Shown: positions 7,747 through 14,138 of the stretch, piece after piece
Layout: every line of letters begins with the position of its first letter
How positions within the stretch are numbered: the first letter of the stretch is position 1
From: CAZGMC01 sp964526565
GTDB taxonomy: Bacteria; Pseudomonadota; Alphaproteobacteria; DSM-16000; Inquilinaceae
Assembly (NCBI GenBank): GCA_964526565.1
Contig: CAZGMC010000065.1
Coordinates: 1-23,787 of the forward strand
Direction: 5' to 3'
Length of the DNA stretch: 23,787 bases
Position numbers and translations under genes: made by a program
The notes under the pieces: model-generated
Database searches by the model: none
Seen by the model: the letters and a program-made list of their open reading frames with translations, nothing else
What the model was told of the DNA's origin: nothing

Positions 7747-8658
7747 TCATGCAGCCGTCGTGCTGCCGATGCCGAGGAGACGGGGCACCTGGTGCCGAAT
7801 CTCCGCCGCCACGGGCAGGTCCAGGGTGCGCAGCCAGTCGCGGGGGATGGCGGCGGCGCCGTAGGTGGCGCCGGCCAGCATGCCGGCCAGCGCACCCGTG
7901 GTGTCGGCGTCGCCGCCCTGGTTGACGCACTCGATCAGGCAGTCGGGGAACGTTTCGGTGCCGAAATACGAATGGAACACCGTCTGCACCGTGTCGACGA
8001 TGTAGGGCGAGCTCTGCCCGCGGTAGACGCGGAAGTGGAACGGCCGGTGCTCTTCCACCAGCCGGTTGGCGATGCCGCGCGCCGCGGCGGCGTCGCCGTG
8101 CCCGGCCAGGGCGTGGACCATGCGGCCCAGCGCCACCGTGGCGGCGTCGGACAGCGGGTGGTTGTGGGTGATGTGGGCCTGCTCCAGCGACCAGCGGACC
8201 AGGGCGGCGTCGTCGCCCAGCGTGGCCAGCGCCACCGGCAGGTTGCGCATGCAGGCGCCATTGCCGGCGTCGCCCTCATTGGGCGGGGTCTGCAGGGTGC
8301 CCTGGGCCATGTAGCGGCGGATGCCGCGGCGGACCGTGTTGCCGACGTCGACCGGTCGGCTGCGCAGCCAGTCCGCGAACGCCTCGCATGCGGCCGGCAG
8401 GTCCCAGCCCTGGTGGGCGACCAGCACCCGGCCCAGCGCCAGTGCCATCCCGGTGTCGTCGGTGACCTGACCGGCGCGCAGGTCCAGCCAGCCGCCGCCG
8501 ATCATGTGCCGGTGCACGCCGTAGCGTGCGGCGATTTCGCCGCGGGTCATGAACTCCACGGTGGCGCCCAGCGCATCGCCCACGGCCAGGCCCAGATAGG
8601 CGCCGAGGGCACGATCGTGCAGGTCGTCGGTCGGCGGCACGGCGGTCATGGCACTCAA
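7747..8658 (-). CDS. draG: Dinitrogenase reductase activating glycohydrolase (ADP-ribosylarginine hydrolase)
   Basis: DraG removes ADP-ribose from an arginine of nitrogenase reductase (NifH), restoring nitrogenase activity when ammonium is used up or energy returns. The 303-residue protein matches the R. rubrum enzyme along its whole length. Dimanganese ligands are visible: Glu35 (GATVEFMT), Thr66-Asp67-Asp68 (QVTDDT), and Asp250, Asp252, Thr253 in NQGGDADTTG. Other family stretches include SRPVDVGNT (100-108), EGDAGNGA (128-135) and ITHNHPLSDA (163-172). The residue after TDDT is Gly70, where I recall Glu in R. rubrum. Start ATG 8658 overlaps the draT stop by 4 nt (ATGA), implying translational coupling. 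A start at Met4 is possible. Confidence 0.96.
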   Translation of the reverse strand: MSAMTAVPPTDDLHDRALGAYLGLAVGDALGATVEFMTRGEIAARYGVHRHMIGGGWLDLRAGQVTDDTGMALALGRVLVAHQGWDLPAACEAFADWLRSRPVDVGNTVRRGIRRYMAQGTLQTPPNEGDAGNGACMRNLPVALATLGDDAALVRWSLEQAHITHNHPLSDAATVALGRMVHALAGHGDAAAARGIANRLVEEHRPFHFRVYRGQSSPYIVDTVQTVFHSYFGTETFPDCLIECVNQGGDADTTGALAGMLAGATYGAAAIPRDWLRTLDLPVAAEIRHQVPRLLGIGSTTAA

Positions 8659-9476
8659 AAATACGCCGCCTTGACCCGGTAATCCCCCCCGATCACCAGG
8701 TATTCGTCCTCACCCTGCAGGCCGTGACGGGGCAGCAGATCCTTGTGGAACAGGACTTTCACCAGGGGCACCTGCGCCTCCAGGATGGTGTCGCCGAAGC
8801 AGGAGGCGACATCGCGGCTGGCGGTGAACGAGACCAGGCTGTTGAGCCGCACCACCACCTGGCGCCGGTCCAGCCGCGCCACGATCGGGTGCTCGGAGAA
8901 GTCGTTGACGCCGCGGTACATGGTCGCGTGGGGCGTGCCGGCGCCGTAATGGGCCAGCGCCCACTGGCAGAACTCGTACAGCAGGTCGAGCTGGCTGAGG
9001 ATGGCATTGTTGTGAAACCGGCTCGACATCTTCTGCTCGACATAGGCCAGCCACGGCTGCGACGGAAAGCGGCCGAGCGGACCGGTGTGGTAGGTCGGGA
9101 ACAGGCCGAAGCGGCTCTCGACCCAGCCCTTCAGCACCGCCCCCTCCGGCCCGCTGCTGTCCCAGCCCCAGCCGCGCAGCAGCCGGAAATAGCTGGACCG
9201 GTAGCGGCGCCGGCCCTCGCGGTCGGTGCGGTACTGCTGCTCGGGGTCGAGGCCGAACACCGCCGCCATGTAGGTCTCGAAGGCCAGGGCGGCGTCATCC
9301 GGCCCGTCGGCCTCGGCCAGCATGTCGAACAGCGGCCGGTTCATCTCCCGCGCACCGGCCACGTGCAGCGGCTGCGGGTGGTCGTTGAACGCGGCACTGG
9401 CCAGCAGCCCGGTCGGCAGACCGACCAGATTGGTGCTGTGGCCGGGATGGGCCGGCGGCGGGCTGGCATCGTCCAT
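8655..9476 (-). CDS. draT: NAD+-dinitrogenase-reductase ADP-ribosyltransferase
   Basis: DraT transfers ADP-ribose from NAD+ to a conserved arginine of NifH, switching nitrogenase off in response to ammonium or darkness/energy loss. From ATG 9476 the protein has 273 residues, close to the R. rubrum length. Family blocks: GHSTNLVGLPTGLLAS (12-27), HPQPLHVAGAREMNRPLFDML (from 33), EGAVLKGWVESRFGL (111-125), QKMSSRFHNNAI (148-159) and LDLLYEFCQWAL (163-174). An R-S-E style ADP-ribosyltransferase core is visible as Arg188 (MYRG), Ser216-Phe-Thr-Ala-Ser220 and Glu256-Asp-Glu258. In-frame ATGs at 9542 and 9512 would add 22 or 12 residues that lack family similarity; none of the three has a strong Shine-Dalgarno. 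It is first in a draTG operon. No nif gene is in view. Confidence 0.95.
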   Translation of the reverse strand: MDDASPPPAHPGHSTNLVGLPTGLLASAAFNDHPQPLHVAGAREMNRPLFDMLAEADGPDDAALAFETYMAAVFGLDPEQQYRTDREGRRRYRSSYFRLLRGWGWDSSGPEGAVLKGWVESRFGLFPTYHTGPLGRFPSQPWLAYVEQKMSSRFHNNAILSQLDLLYEFCQWALAHYGAGTPHATMYRGVNDFSEHPIVARLDRRQVVVRLNSLVSFTASRDVASCFGDTILEAQVPLVKVLFHKDLLPRHGLQGEDEYLVIGGDYRVKAAYF

Positions 9477-9547
9477 GGCTGGCGTCCGCGACGAAGGTTC
9501 GGGGCAGGGCATCCGCCGCACGCAGTTTAGCAGAAACGTCATCAGGG

Positions 9548-9591
9548 AACGCTGCCGATGGGCCCCCGCAACGCTGCCGATGGGCCCCCGC
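9548..9591. repeat. 22-bp perfect tandem duplication upstream of draT
   Basis: Two identical adjacent copies (9548-9569 and 9570-9591) beginning AACGCTGCCGATGGG and ending in a C run. They lie 72-115 bp before the chosen draT start, i.e. in its promoter/leader region. Confidence 0.92.
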
Positions 9592-9754
9592 CGCCGCCGC
9601 CGGCAGGACGCGCCGCGCCGGATGTCCGAAAAATGTTACGCGACGGCCTGGTGCGGGGCGTGGCAAAGAGCAGCCCCAGGATGCGCCGCGTGCCCGGCCT
9701 GCCCACGATAGTCGTAGCACAACGGTGCCGGCTGGCACGCAATTGGAGGATGAA

Positions 9755-9982
9755 ATGCGCAAAATCATTCCGGCTTGCGCGGTGATCGCCGCCCTGGCGC
9801 TCGGTGGCTGCGCCGGGCTGAACAACACCGAACAGCGCGTGCTGAGCGGCGGCGCCATCGGCGCCGGTGTCGGCGCTGCCGGCACGGCCATCACCGGCGG
9901 CTGCGTGTGGTGCGGCGCGGCCCTCGGCGGCGCGGCCGGCAGCGCCGCCGGCTACATCTACGACCAGACCCGCGCCGACTGA
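9755..9982 (+). CDS. Glycine-zipper outer-membrane-type lipoprotein, small
   Basis: A 75-residue lipoprotein. Start ATG 9755 has GGAGG at 9745-9749 with 5-nt spacing. The signal peptide MRKIIPACAVIAALALGGC ends in a lipobox (LGGC, Cys19 as lipidated residue). The mature part holds Gly-x3-Gly type runs (GGAIGAGVGAAG and GAALGGAAGSAAG), which pack as a glycine zipper hairpin in the membrane or as oligomers, followed by YIYDQ. Two further Cys residues (GGCVWCG) lie between the zippers, which is unusual. Similar small proteins are related to the SlyB/OsmB/YMGG group; precise function unknown. It is divergent from draT. The last codons and stop fall inside a 14-bp tandem repeat. Confidence 0.85.
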   Translation: MRKIIPACAVIAALALGGCAGLNNTEQRVLSGGAIGAGVGAAGTAITGGCVWCGAALGGAAGSAAGYIYDQTRAD

Positions 9983-10022
9983 CCCGCGCCGACTGACCCG
10001 CGCCGACTGACCCGCGCCGACT
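9967..10022. repeat. 14-bp tandem repeat, four perfect copies, containing a stop codon
   Basis: The unit GACCCGCGCCGACT is repeated exactly at 9967-9980, 9981-9994, 9995-10008 and 10009-10022. The first copy encodes the final residues of the glycine-zipper lipoprotein, and the TGA stop is at the junction of copies one and two. The unit length is not a multiple of three, and every junction recreates TGA. Confidence 0.95.
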
Positions 10023-10039
10023 GACCGGCCTGGCGTGGC

Positions 10040-10071
10040 CCGGCCGGCATGGCGCGCATCGTGCCGCCCGG
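10040..10071. terminator. GC-rich hairpin between convergent genes
   Basis: CCGGCCGGCA (10040-10049) can pair with TGCCGCCCGG (10062-10071) with one mismatch and a 12-nt loop. It lies between the plus-strand lipoprotein and the convergent minus-strand lipoprotein at 10121. There is no T-tract on either side, so a bidirectional terminator role is only a guess. Confidence 0.3.
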
Positions 10072-10120
10072 CCCGGCAGGGTTCAGCCAGCCGGCTCGAC
10101 GCGCCCTGCCGTCGGCCGCG

Positions 10121-10384
10121 TCAGTCGTTCACTGGCCACATCTCGATGCAGCGATAGGTGCGCACGTCGCCCTGCACGTCGTCAAGCACGATGTCCCCGC
10201 CTGGCTGGCCGCAGCGCTGGCGGGCAATGACCTCGGCCCGCTGGATGGATGTTCCTTCTCCCGTCCGAACGGTCACGTATTGGCCTGGAATGTTCAGCCC
10301 GGCGCTCTCGCCGGAAAAGGGAGCCGACCCACAGCCCGCCAAAGCGAGAGCAGCCAGCACCACTGCCGTCGTCTTCAACATCAT
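10121..10384 (-). CDS. Small lipoprotein, paralogue B
   Basis: An 87-residue lipoprotein of unknown function. Two ATGs open it (10384, 10381), with AGGAGG 9 nt before the first. The signal peptide is MMLKTTAVVLAALALAGC with lipobox LAGC. The mature part contains GLNIPGQYVTVR, then GEGTSIQRAEVIARQRCG, and ends with VRTYRC near the C-terminus; the two mature Cys residues could form a disulphide. It is clearly paralogous to the gene just upstream (10495-10764). It is last in the likely kdsB-pheA-lipoprotein-lipoprotein transcript. I do not recognise the family. Confidence 0.85.
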   Translation of the reverse strand: MMLKTTAVVLAALALAGCGSAPFSGESAGLNIPGQYVTVRTGEGTSIQRAEVIARQRCGQPGGDIVLDDVQGDVRTYRCIEMWPVND

Positions 10385-10494
10385 GGTTTGACGCCTCCTG
10401 TCGTCACGCGATACCAATTCAAGACGTGGGGACGCCGGTGCACGGCGAAAAGCCGCCGTGGCCGGGTGGCGTCGAACGGGTCAGGCGGCTTGCC

Positions 10495-10764
10495 TCAAAA
10501 GACATGGCGCCGGTCGTGGGTGCGGACGCAGCGGTAGATGCGCAGGTCGTCGCGGGCCTCCTCCAGCACGATGAAGCCGACCCCGACGCCGCAGCGCTGC
10601 CGGGCGATCACCTGGGCGCGCTGGATCGACATGCCTTCCCCCATCCGCACGGTCACGTACTGGCCGGGGATGTTCAGGCCGTGCATCTCTCCCGACCCCA
10701 GCTGCGCGCCGCAGCCGGCCAGACCGATGGCGACGGTGACCGCCGCCGCAAACCGTTTCACCAT
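10495..10764 (-). CDS. Small lipoprotein, paralogue A
   Basis: An 89-residue lipoprotein of unknown function. Start ATG 10764 is preceded by AGGAG at 8-nt spacing. The signal peptide MVKRFAAAVTVAIGLAGC ends in lipobox LAGC. The core matches its neighbour residue for residue over GLNIPGQYVTVR, GEG, SIQRA and VIARQRCG, and ends with LRIYRCVRTHD. It begins 19 nt after the pheA stop, so it is probably in the same transcript. The pair looks like a local gene duplication that kept the core and diverged in the tails. Cellular location would be the envelope; no role can be assigned. Confidence 0.85.
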   Translation of the reverse strand: MVKRFAAAVTVAIGLAGCGAQLGSGEMHGLNIPGQYVTVRMGEGMSIQRAQVIARQRCGVGVGFIVLEEARDDLRIYRCVRTHDRRHVF

Positions 10765-10783
10765 CTCGCCATCTCCTGCGTGA

Positions 10784-11647
10784 TCAGTCCTCGCCGGTCG
10801 CCTGGCTGGGGTCGCAGCGGAACGGATGGGCCGGATAGACACCCAGGATGCTCAGGTTCTTGGAGAAGAACGCCAGCTCCTCCAGCGCCAGCTTGAGCGG
10901 CCGCTCGTCGGGGTGGCCTTCGACGTCGGCGTAGAACTGGGCCTGGGCGAACCGCCCGCCGACCATGTAGCTTTCCAGCTTGGTCATGTTGATGCCGTTG
11001 GTGGCGAAGCCGCCCAGCGCCTTGTACAGCGCCGCCGGCACGCTGCGCACCTCGAACACGAAGCTGGTGACGACCGGGCCGTCGTCGACCGGCGGCCAGC
11101 GCGGCTGCGGCGCCATGATCAGGAACCGGGTGGTGTTGTGCGCGGCGTCCTCGATGTCCTCGCGCAGCGTGTCCAGTCCGTAGATCTCGGCGGCCAGCGA
11201 CGAGGCGATCGCCGCCTCGGCCGGGTCGCCGCGCTCGGCGACCATCTTGGCGGCGCCGGCGGTATCGCCGTGCACGACCGGCTCCAGGCCGAGCTGGCGG
11301 ATCAGCCGCTTGCACTGGCCCAGCGCGTGGACGTGGCTGTGCACCCGGCGGATCTGCGGCAGCCCGGTGCCCGGCACGGCGAGGAGATGGTGGTGCACCC
11401 GCTGGAAGTGCTCGGCGATGATGTGCAGTCCGGAGGCCGGCAGCAGGTTGTGGATGTCGGCGACGCGTCCGGCCACCGAGTTCTCGACTGGAATCAGCGC
11501 CAGATCGGCGCGGCCCTCGTGCACCGCCGCCAGGGTGTCCTCGAACGACGGGCAGGGCAGGGGGCGCAGGTCGGGCCTCGCCTGGCGACAGGCCAGGTCG
11601 GAATTGGCGCCGGGCCAGCCCTGGAACGAAATGGTCTTGCCGGTCAT
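10784..11647 (-). CDS. pheA: Prephenate dehydratase
   Basis: Converts prephenate to phenylpyruvate, the committed step to phenylalanine, in the cytoplasm. The 287-residue protein is monofunctional: it has no chorismate mutase domain. The catalytic domain (1-180) carries PVENS (53-57) and NTTRF (171-175), the Thr of the latter being the known catalytic residue. A C-terminal ACT domain (about 192-272) binds phenylalanine; its ESYM motif (225-228) replaces the ESRP seen in many homologues, as in other alphaproteobacteria. Feedback inhibition by phenylalanine follows from the ACT domain. Start ATG 11647 overlaps the kdsB stop by 4 nt, showing coupling. The lipoprotein gene follows 19 nt later. 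Confidence 0.96.
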   Translation of the reverse strand: MTGKTISFQGWPGANSDLACRQARPDLRPLPCPSFEDTLAAVHEGRADLALIPVENSVAGRVADIHNLLPASGLHIIAEHFQRVHHHLLAVPGTGLPQIRRVHSHVHALGQCKRLIRQLGLEPVVHGDTAGAAKMVAERGDPAEAAIASSLAAEIYGLDTLREDIEDAAHNTTRFLIMAPQPRWPPVDDGPVVTSFVFEVRSVPAALYKALGGFATNGINMTKLESYMVGGRFAQAQFYADVEGHPDERPLKLALEELAFFSKNLSILGVYPAHPFRCDPSQATGED

Positions 11648-12396
11648 CGGTCCATCGCTGTTGCGGAGGCGGCGAGGCGGCGGCGCGCCTCGGCCAGGTC
11701 CTCGGGCGTGTCGACGCCGAGCGGCACCTCGTCGACCAGCGCCACGTCGATGCGCATGCCGGCGGCCAGGGCACGCAGCTGCTCCAGTCGCTCGCGCTGC
11801 TCGAGGATGGACGGCGGCAGCGTCACGAACCGGGCCAGCGCGGCGCGCCGGAAGGCATAAATGCCGATGTGGTGGAGCAGCGGCCCGTCGCCCCAGGGCA
11901 CCGCGGTCCGGGAAAAGTAGAGGGCGCGGCCGCGGCGGCCGTCCGGGGCCGGCTCGATCACGACCTTGACCACGTTGGGGTCGTGGCGCTCCTGCGGCCG
12001 GGCGATGGGTGCGGCCAGGGTGGCGATGTCCACCGCCGCATCGGCCAGCGGCACGAGTGCGGCGCGCACGGCGGCCGGCGCGATCGTCGGCAGGTCGCCC
12101 TGCAGGTTGACGACCACGTCGTGGCGGCCGCCGGGGTCGACGCGCCGCACCGCCTCGTGGATGCGGTCGGAGCCCGAGGGATGGTCCGGATCGGTCAGCA
12201 CGGCGTGGCCGCCGGCATCCGCCACTGCAGAGGCCACGTCGGCCTCCGCACAGGCGACCACAACCGGGCCGACCGCCGCCGACTCGGCACGGCGCAGCAC
12301 GTGCACGATCATGGGCAGGCCGTGAATGTCGGCCAGCGGCTTGCCGGGCAGGCGGCGGGCCGCCAGCCGGGCCGGAATGACCACAATCGGATTCAT
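11644..12396 (-). CDS. kdsB: 3-deoxy-manno-octulosonate cytidylyltransferase (CMP-KDO synthetase)
   Basis: Activates KDO with CTP to CMP-KDO for lipopolysaccharide core synthesis in the cytoplasm. The 250-residue protein has the nucleotide-binding start IPARLAARRLPGKPL (7-21), TDPDHPSGSDR (68-78), NLQGDLP (97-103, with metal-binding Asp101), YFSR, HIGIYAFRR and LEQRERLEQLR, then the C-terminal VDTPEDLA. Start ATG 12396 lies directly before the conserved N-terminus; its Shine-Dalgarno is weak. It is first gene of the minus-strand kdsB-pheA operon, an arrangement common in alphaproteobacteria. It diverges from the cytochrome c gene over a 177-bp gap that should contain both promoters. Confidence 0.95.
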   Translation of the reverse strand: MNPIVVIPARLAARRLPGKPLADIHGLPMIVHVLRRAESAAVGPVVVACAEADVASAVADAGGHAVLTDPDHPSGSDRIHEAVRRVDPGGRHDVVVNLQGDLPTIAPAAVRAALVPLADAAVDIATLAAPIARPQERHDPNVVKVVIEPAPDGRRGRALYFSRTAVPWGDGPLLHHIGIYAFRRAALARFVTLPPSILEQRERLEQLRALAAGMRIDVALVDEVPLGVDTPEDLAEARRRLAASATAMDR

Positions 12397-12573
12397 GTTA
12401 ACGCTTGTCACGGCCGGTTGGTTGCGCCATTCCCACCGCGGCGTCAAGCCGCGTTTCGGCCGGGGAGGCTTGCGTTCCCTTGCCGATTGGTCCAGAAACA
12501 CCGAACCTCATTCAGGACAAAAGTCAATCATGCGCCGGATGACACGCATGCCGGGAAACGAGAGGTGATCCGC

Positions 12574-14055
12574 ATGTCCAGCATGGAACTGAACAAGATC
12601 GTAGCAGCCGTCCTGCTGGCGGGCGTGATCGCGATGACGACCGGCTTCCTCGCCGAGTTGCTGGTGGCACCGGAAGACCTCGAAGAGAATGCCTACCTGG
12701 TAGAGATGGAAGGCGTCGAGGCGCCCGTCGCGGAGGAGGAAGAGCAGGTGCCGCTCGCCGTCCTGCTGGCCAGTGCCGATCCGGCCGAGGGCGAGTCCTT
12801 CGTTCGCGCCTGCGCCAGTTGCCACAGCTTTGAACAGGGCGGCGCCAACCGCGTCGGTCCGAACCTGTGGAACGTTGTCGGTCAGGACAAGGGGCGGGTG
12901 GACGGGTTCAACTACTCCAGCGCGATGCAGGCTGCCGAGGGCGACTGGACGTACGAGGCGCTGGACGGGTTCCTGCACCAGCCGCGCAGCTACCTGTCCG
13001 GCACCAGCATGAGCTACGCCGGCATCCGCGATGCGGAGGACCGCGCCAATGTCATTGCCTATCTGCGGACGCTGAGCGACGAGCCGCTGCCGCTGCCCGA
13101 GCCGCCGGCGGAGGAGCCGGCCGCGGAGGAAGGTGCCGCGGACACGGAGGGGGCGGCTGCCGGAGAGGGCGAGCAGCCTGCCGGCCAGACCGCCGCGGAT
13201 GAGGCGGCCACCGCCGCGCCGCCGGCCGAGCCCGCCGGGGCCGGAGAGGCGGGGCCCGCCGCGGTGTCCGCCGCGGGGCCTGCCGTTGAGGCGGCCACGG
13301 CCGAAGAGGCTGCCGACGAGGCCGAAGCCGACGCCGCGACGGCCGCGACCGAGGGCGGCATGGCGGCGGAGGACGCCGCCGCCGACGCCGAGGCGGCCGC
13401 GGCGACTGCCGAACGGGAGGCGGAGTCCCTCGCCGAGACGGGCGGCGCCGCGGCGCAGGAGGCCGAGGATGCCGCAATCGATGCGGAGCAGGCCGCCGGC
13501 CAGGCCGAGCGCGCCGCCAGCGAAACGGCCGGCGAAACGGCCGGCGAGGGCGCACCGGCGCAGCAGGCGGGGGAGGTCGCCACCGGTACGGGCGAGGACC
13601 AGGCCGAGATTCGCGCCGGGCAGGAAGCGGCGGAGGGTACCCAGGACGGGGCCACGGCCGAGCTGCAACGGCTGGAGGAGGAGACAGGCGAGGCGCTGGC
13701 CGAAGGCGCGGCCGGGGCGGCCGGGGAGGCCGGGGAACTCGACCCGGCACACGGCGCCGCGACCGATGTCGATGTCGACTTTGTGCCGGTCCCCGAGGGC
13801 ACCGAGACCGAGCAGGTGCTTGAGCCGGCCGTGCCGGGCAGCATGGGCGACGAGCCCGGCCCGGTCGGATCGACTCCGGCGGAGGAGCCCGAAGGGCCGC
13901 TGGAGCCGCCGGTGACGGTCCAGGAGGGGCTGGTCGAAGAGCAGGAGGTCGAGGTCCAGGTCGACCCCGACGACGTCATTGCCATCGAGCCGGGCGAGCC
14001 GGGCCAGGACATCACCGAAGAGGTCGTCCCGGCCGATCGCGGGCCGCCGGAATAG
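12574..14055 (+). CDS. Membrane-anchored class I cytochrome c with very long acidic C-terminal tail
   Basis: A 493-residue periplasmic, membrane-anchored electron carrier. An uncleaved N-terminal helix (about 8-30; start MSSMELNKIV as in CycM/c552-type cytochromes) is followed by a short acidic spacer and a class I cytochrome c domain (about 68-168) with haem motif CASCH (Cys80, Cys83, His84) and axial Met146 in GTSMSY. Residues about 170-493 are low-complexity, dominated by Ala, Glu, Gly, Pro and Asp with almost no hydrophobic clusters. The family normally ends soon after the haem domain (about 180-200 residues). Start ATG 12574 has AGAGG about 8 nt upstream. The likely partner is the bc1 complex and the aa3 oxidase encoded at 1-1951. 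The tail is in frame and continuous with the haem domain. Confidence 0.92.
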   Translation: MSSMELNKIVAAVLLAGVIAMTTGFLAELLVAPEDLEENAYLVEMEGVEAPVAEEEEQVPLAVLLASADPAEGESFVRACASCHSFEQGGANRVGPNLWNVVGQDKGRVDGFNYSSAMQAAEGDWTYEALDGFLHQPRSYLSGTSMSYAGIRDAEDRANVIAYLRTLSDEPLPLPEPPAEEPAAEEGAADTEGAAAGEGEQPAGQTAADEAATAAPPAEPAGAGEAGPAAVSAAGPAVEAATAEEAADEAEADAATAATEGGMAAEDAAADAEAAAATAEREAESLAETGGAAAQEAEDAAIDAEQAAGQAERAASETAGETAGEGAPAQQAGEVATGTGEDQAEIRAGQEAAEGTQDGATAELQRLEEETGEALAEGAAGAAGEAGELDPAHGAATDVDVDFVPVPEGTETEQVLEPAVPGSMGDEPGPVGSTPAEEPEGPLEPPVTVQEGLVEEQEVEVQVDPDDVIAIEPGEPGQDITEEVVPADRGPPE

Positions 14056-14115
14056 GCCGTCCGGAGCCGTCCGGAGCAGCCGTCCGTGCCCGTGGCCCGC
14101 GCCGTGGCCCGCGGC
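14056..14115. repeat. Two short tandem duplications after the cytochrome gene
   Basis: GCCGTCCGGA is repeated at 14056-14065 and 14066-14075, starting right after the stop codon, with a further partial copy. GTGGCCCGCGCC (14092-14103) is then followed by GTGGCCCGCGGC (14104-14115). Both lie in the 83-bp gap before hisN. Confidence 0.85.
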
Positions 14116-14138
14116 ACCGGTACTGCCATGAGGCTGCC

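Noticed and set aside
9663..9677. Possible sigma-54 promoter for draT on the minus strand (GG-N10-GC with TTGC)
   Set aside because: Only the core GG/GC and TTGC agree; CAC of the -24 box is absent. In such GC-rich DNA the match is likely by chance.
9733..9750. Sigma-54-like TGGCAC near the glycine-zipper lipoprotein start
   Set aside because: The downstream half lacks TTGC at the right spacing, and the site overlaps the Shine-Dalgarno, so transcription would start at or after the start codon.
9967..10022. CRISPR-like array
   Set aside because: The 14-bp units abut with no spacers; this is a simple tandem repeat and no cas gene is nearby.
11869..12573. Upstream in-frame extension of the cytochrome c gene
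   Set aside because: It is antisense to kdsB; the ATG at 12574 with its Shine-Dalgarno gives the typical anchored cytochrome start MSSMELNK.
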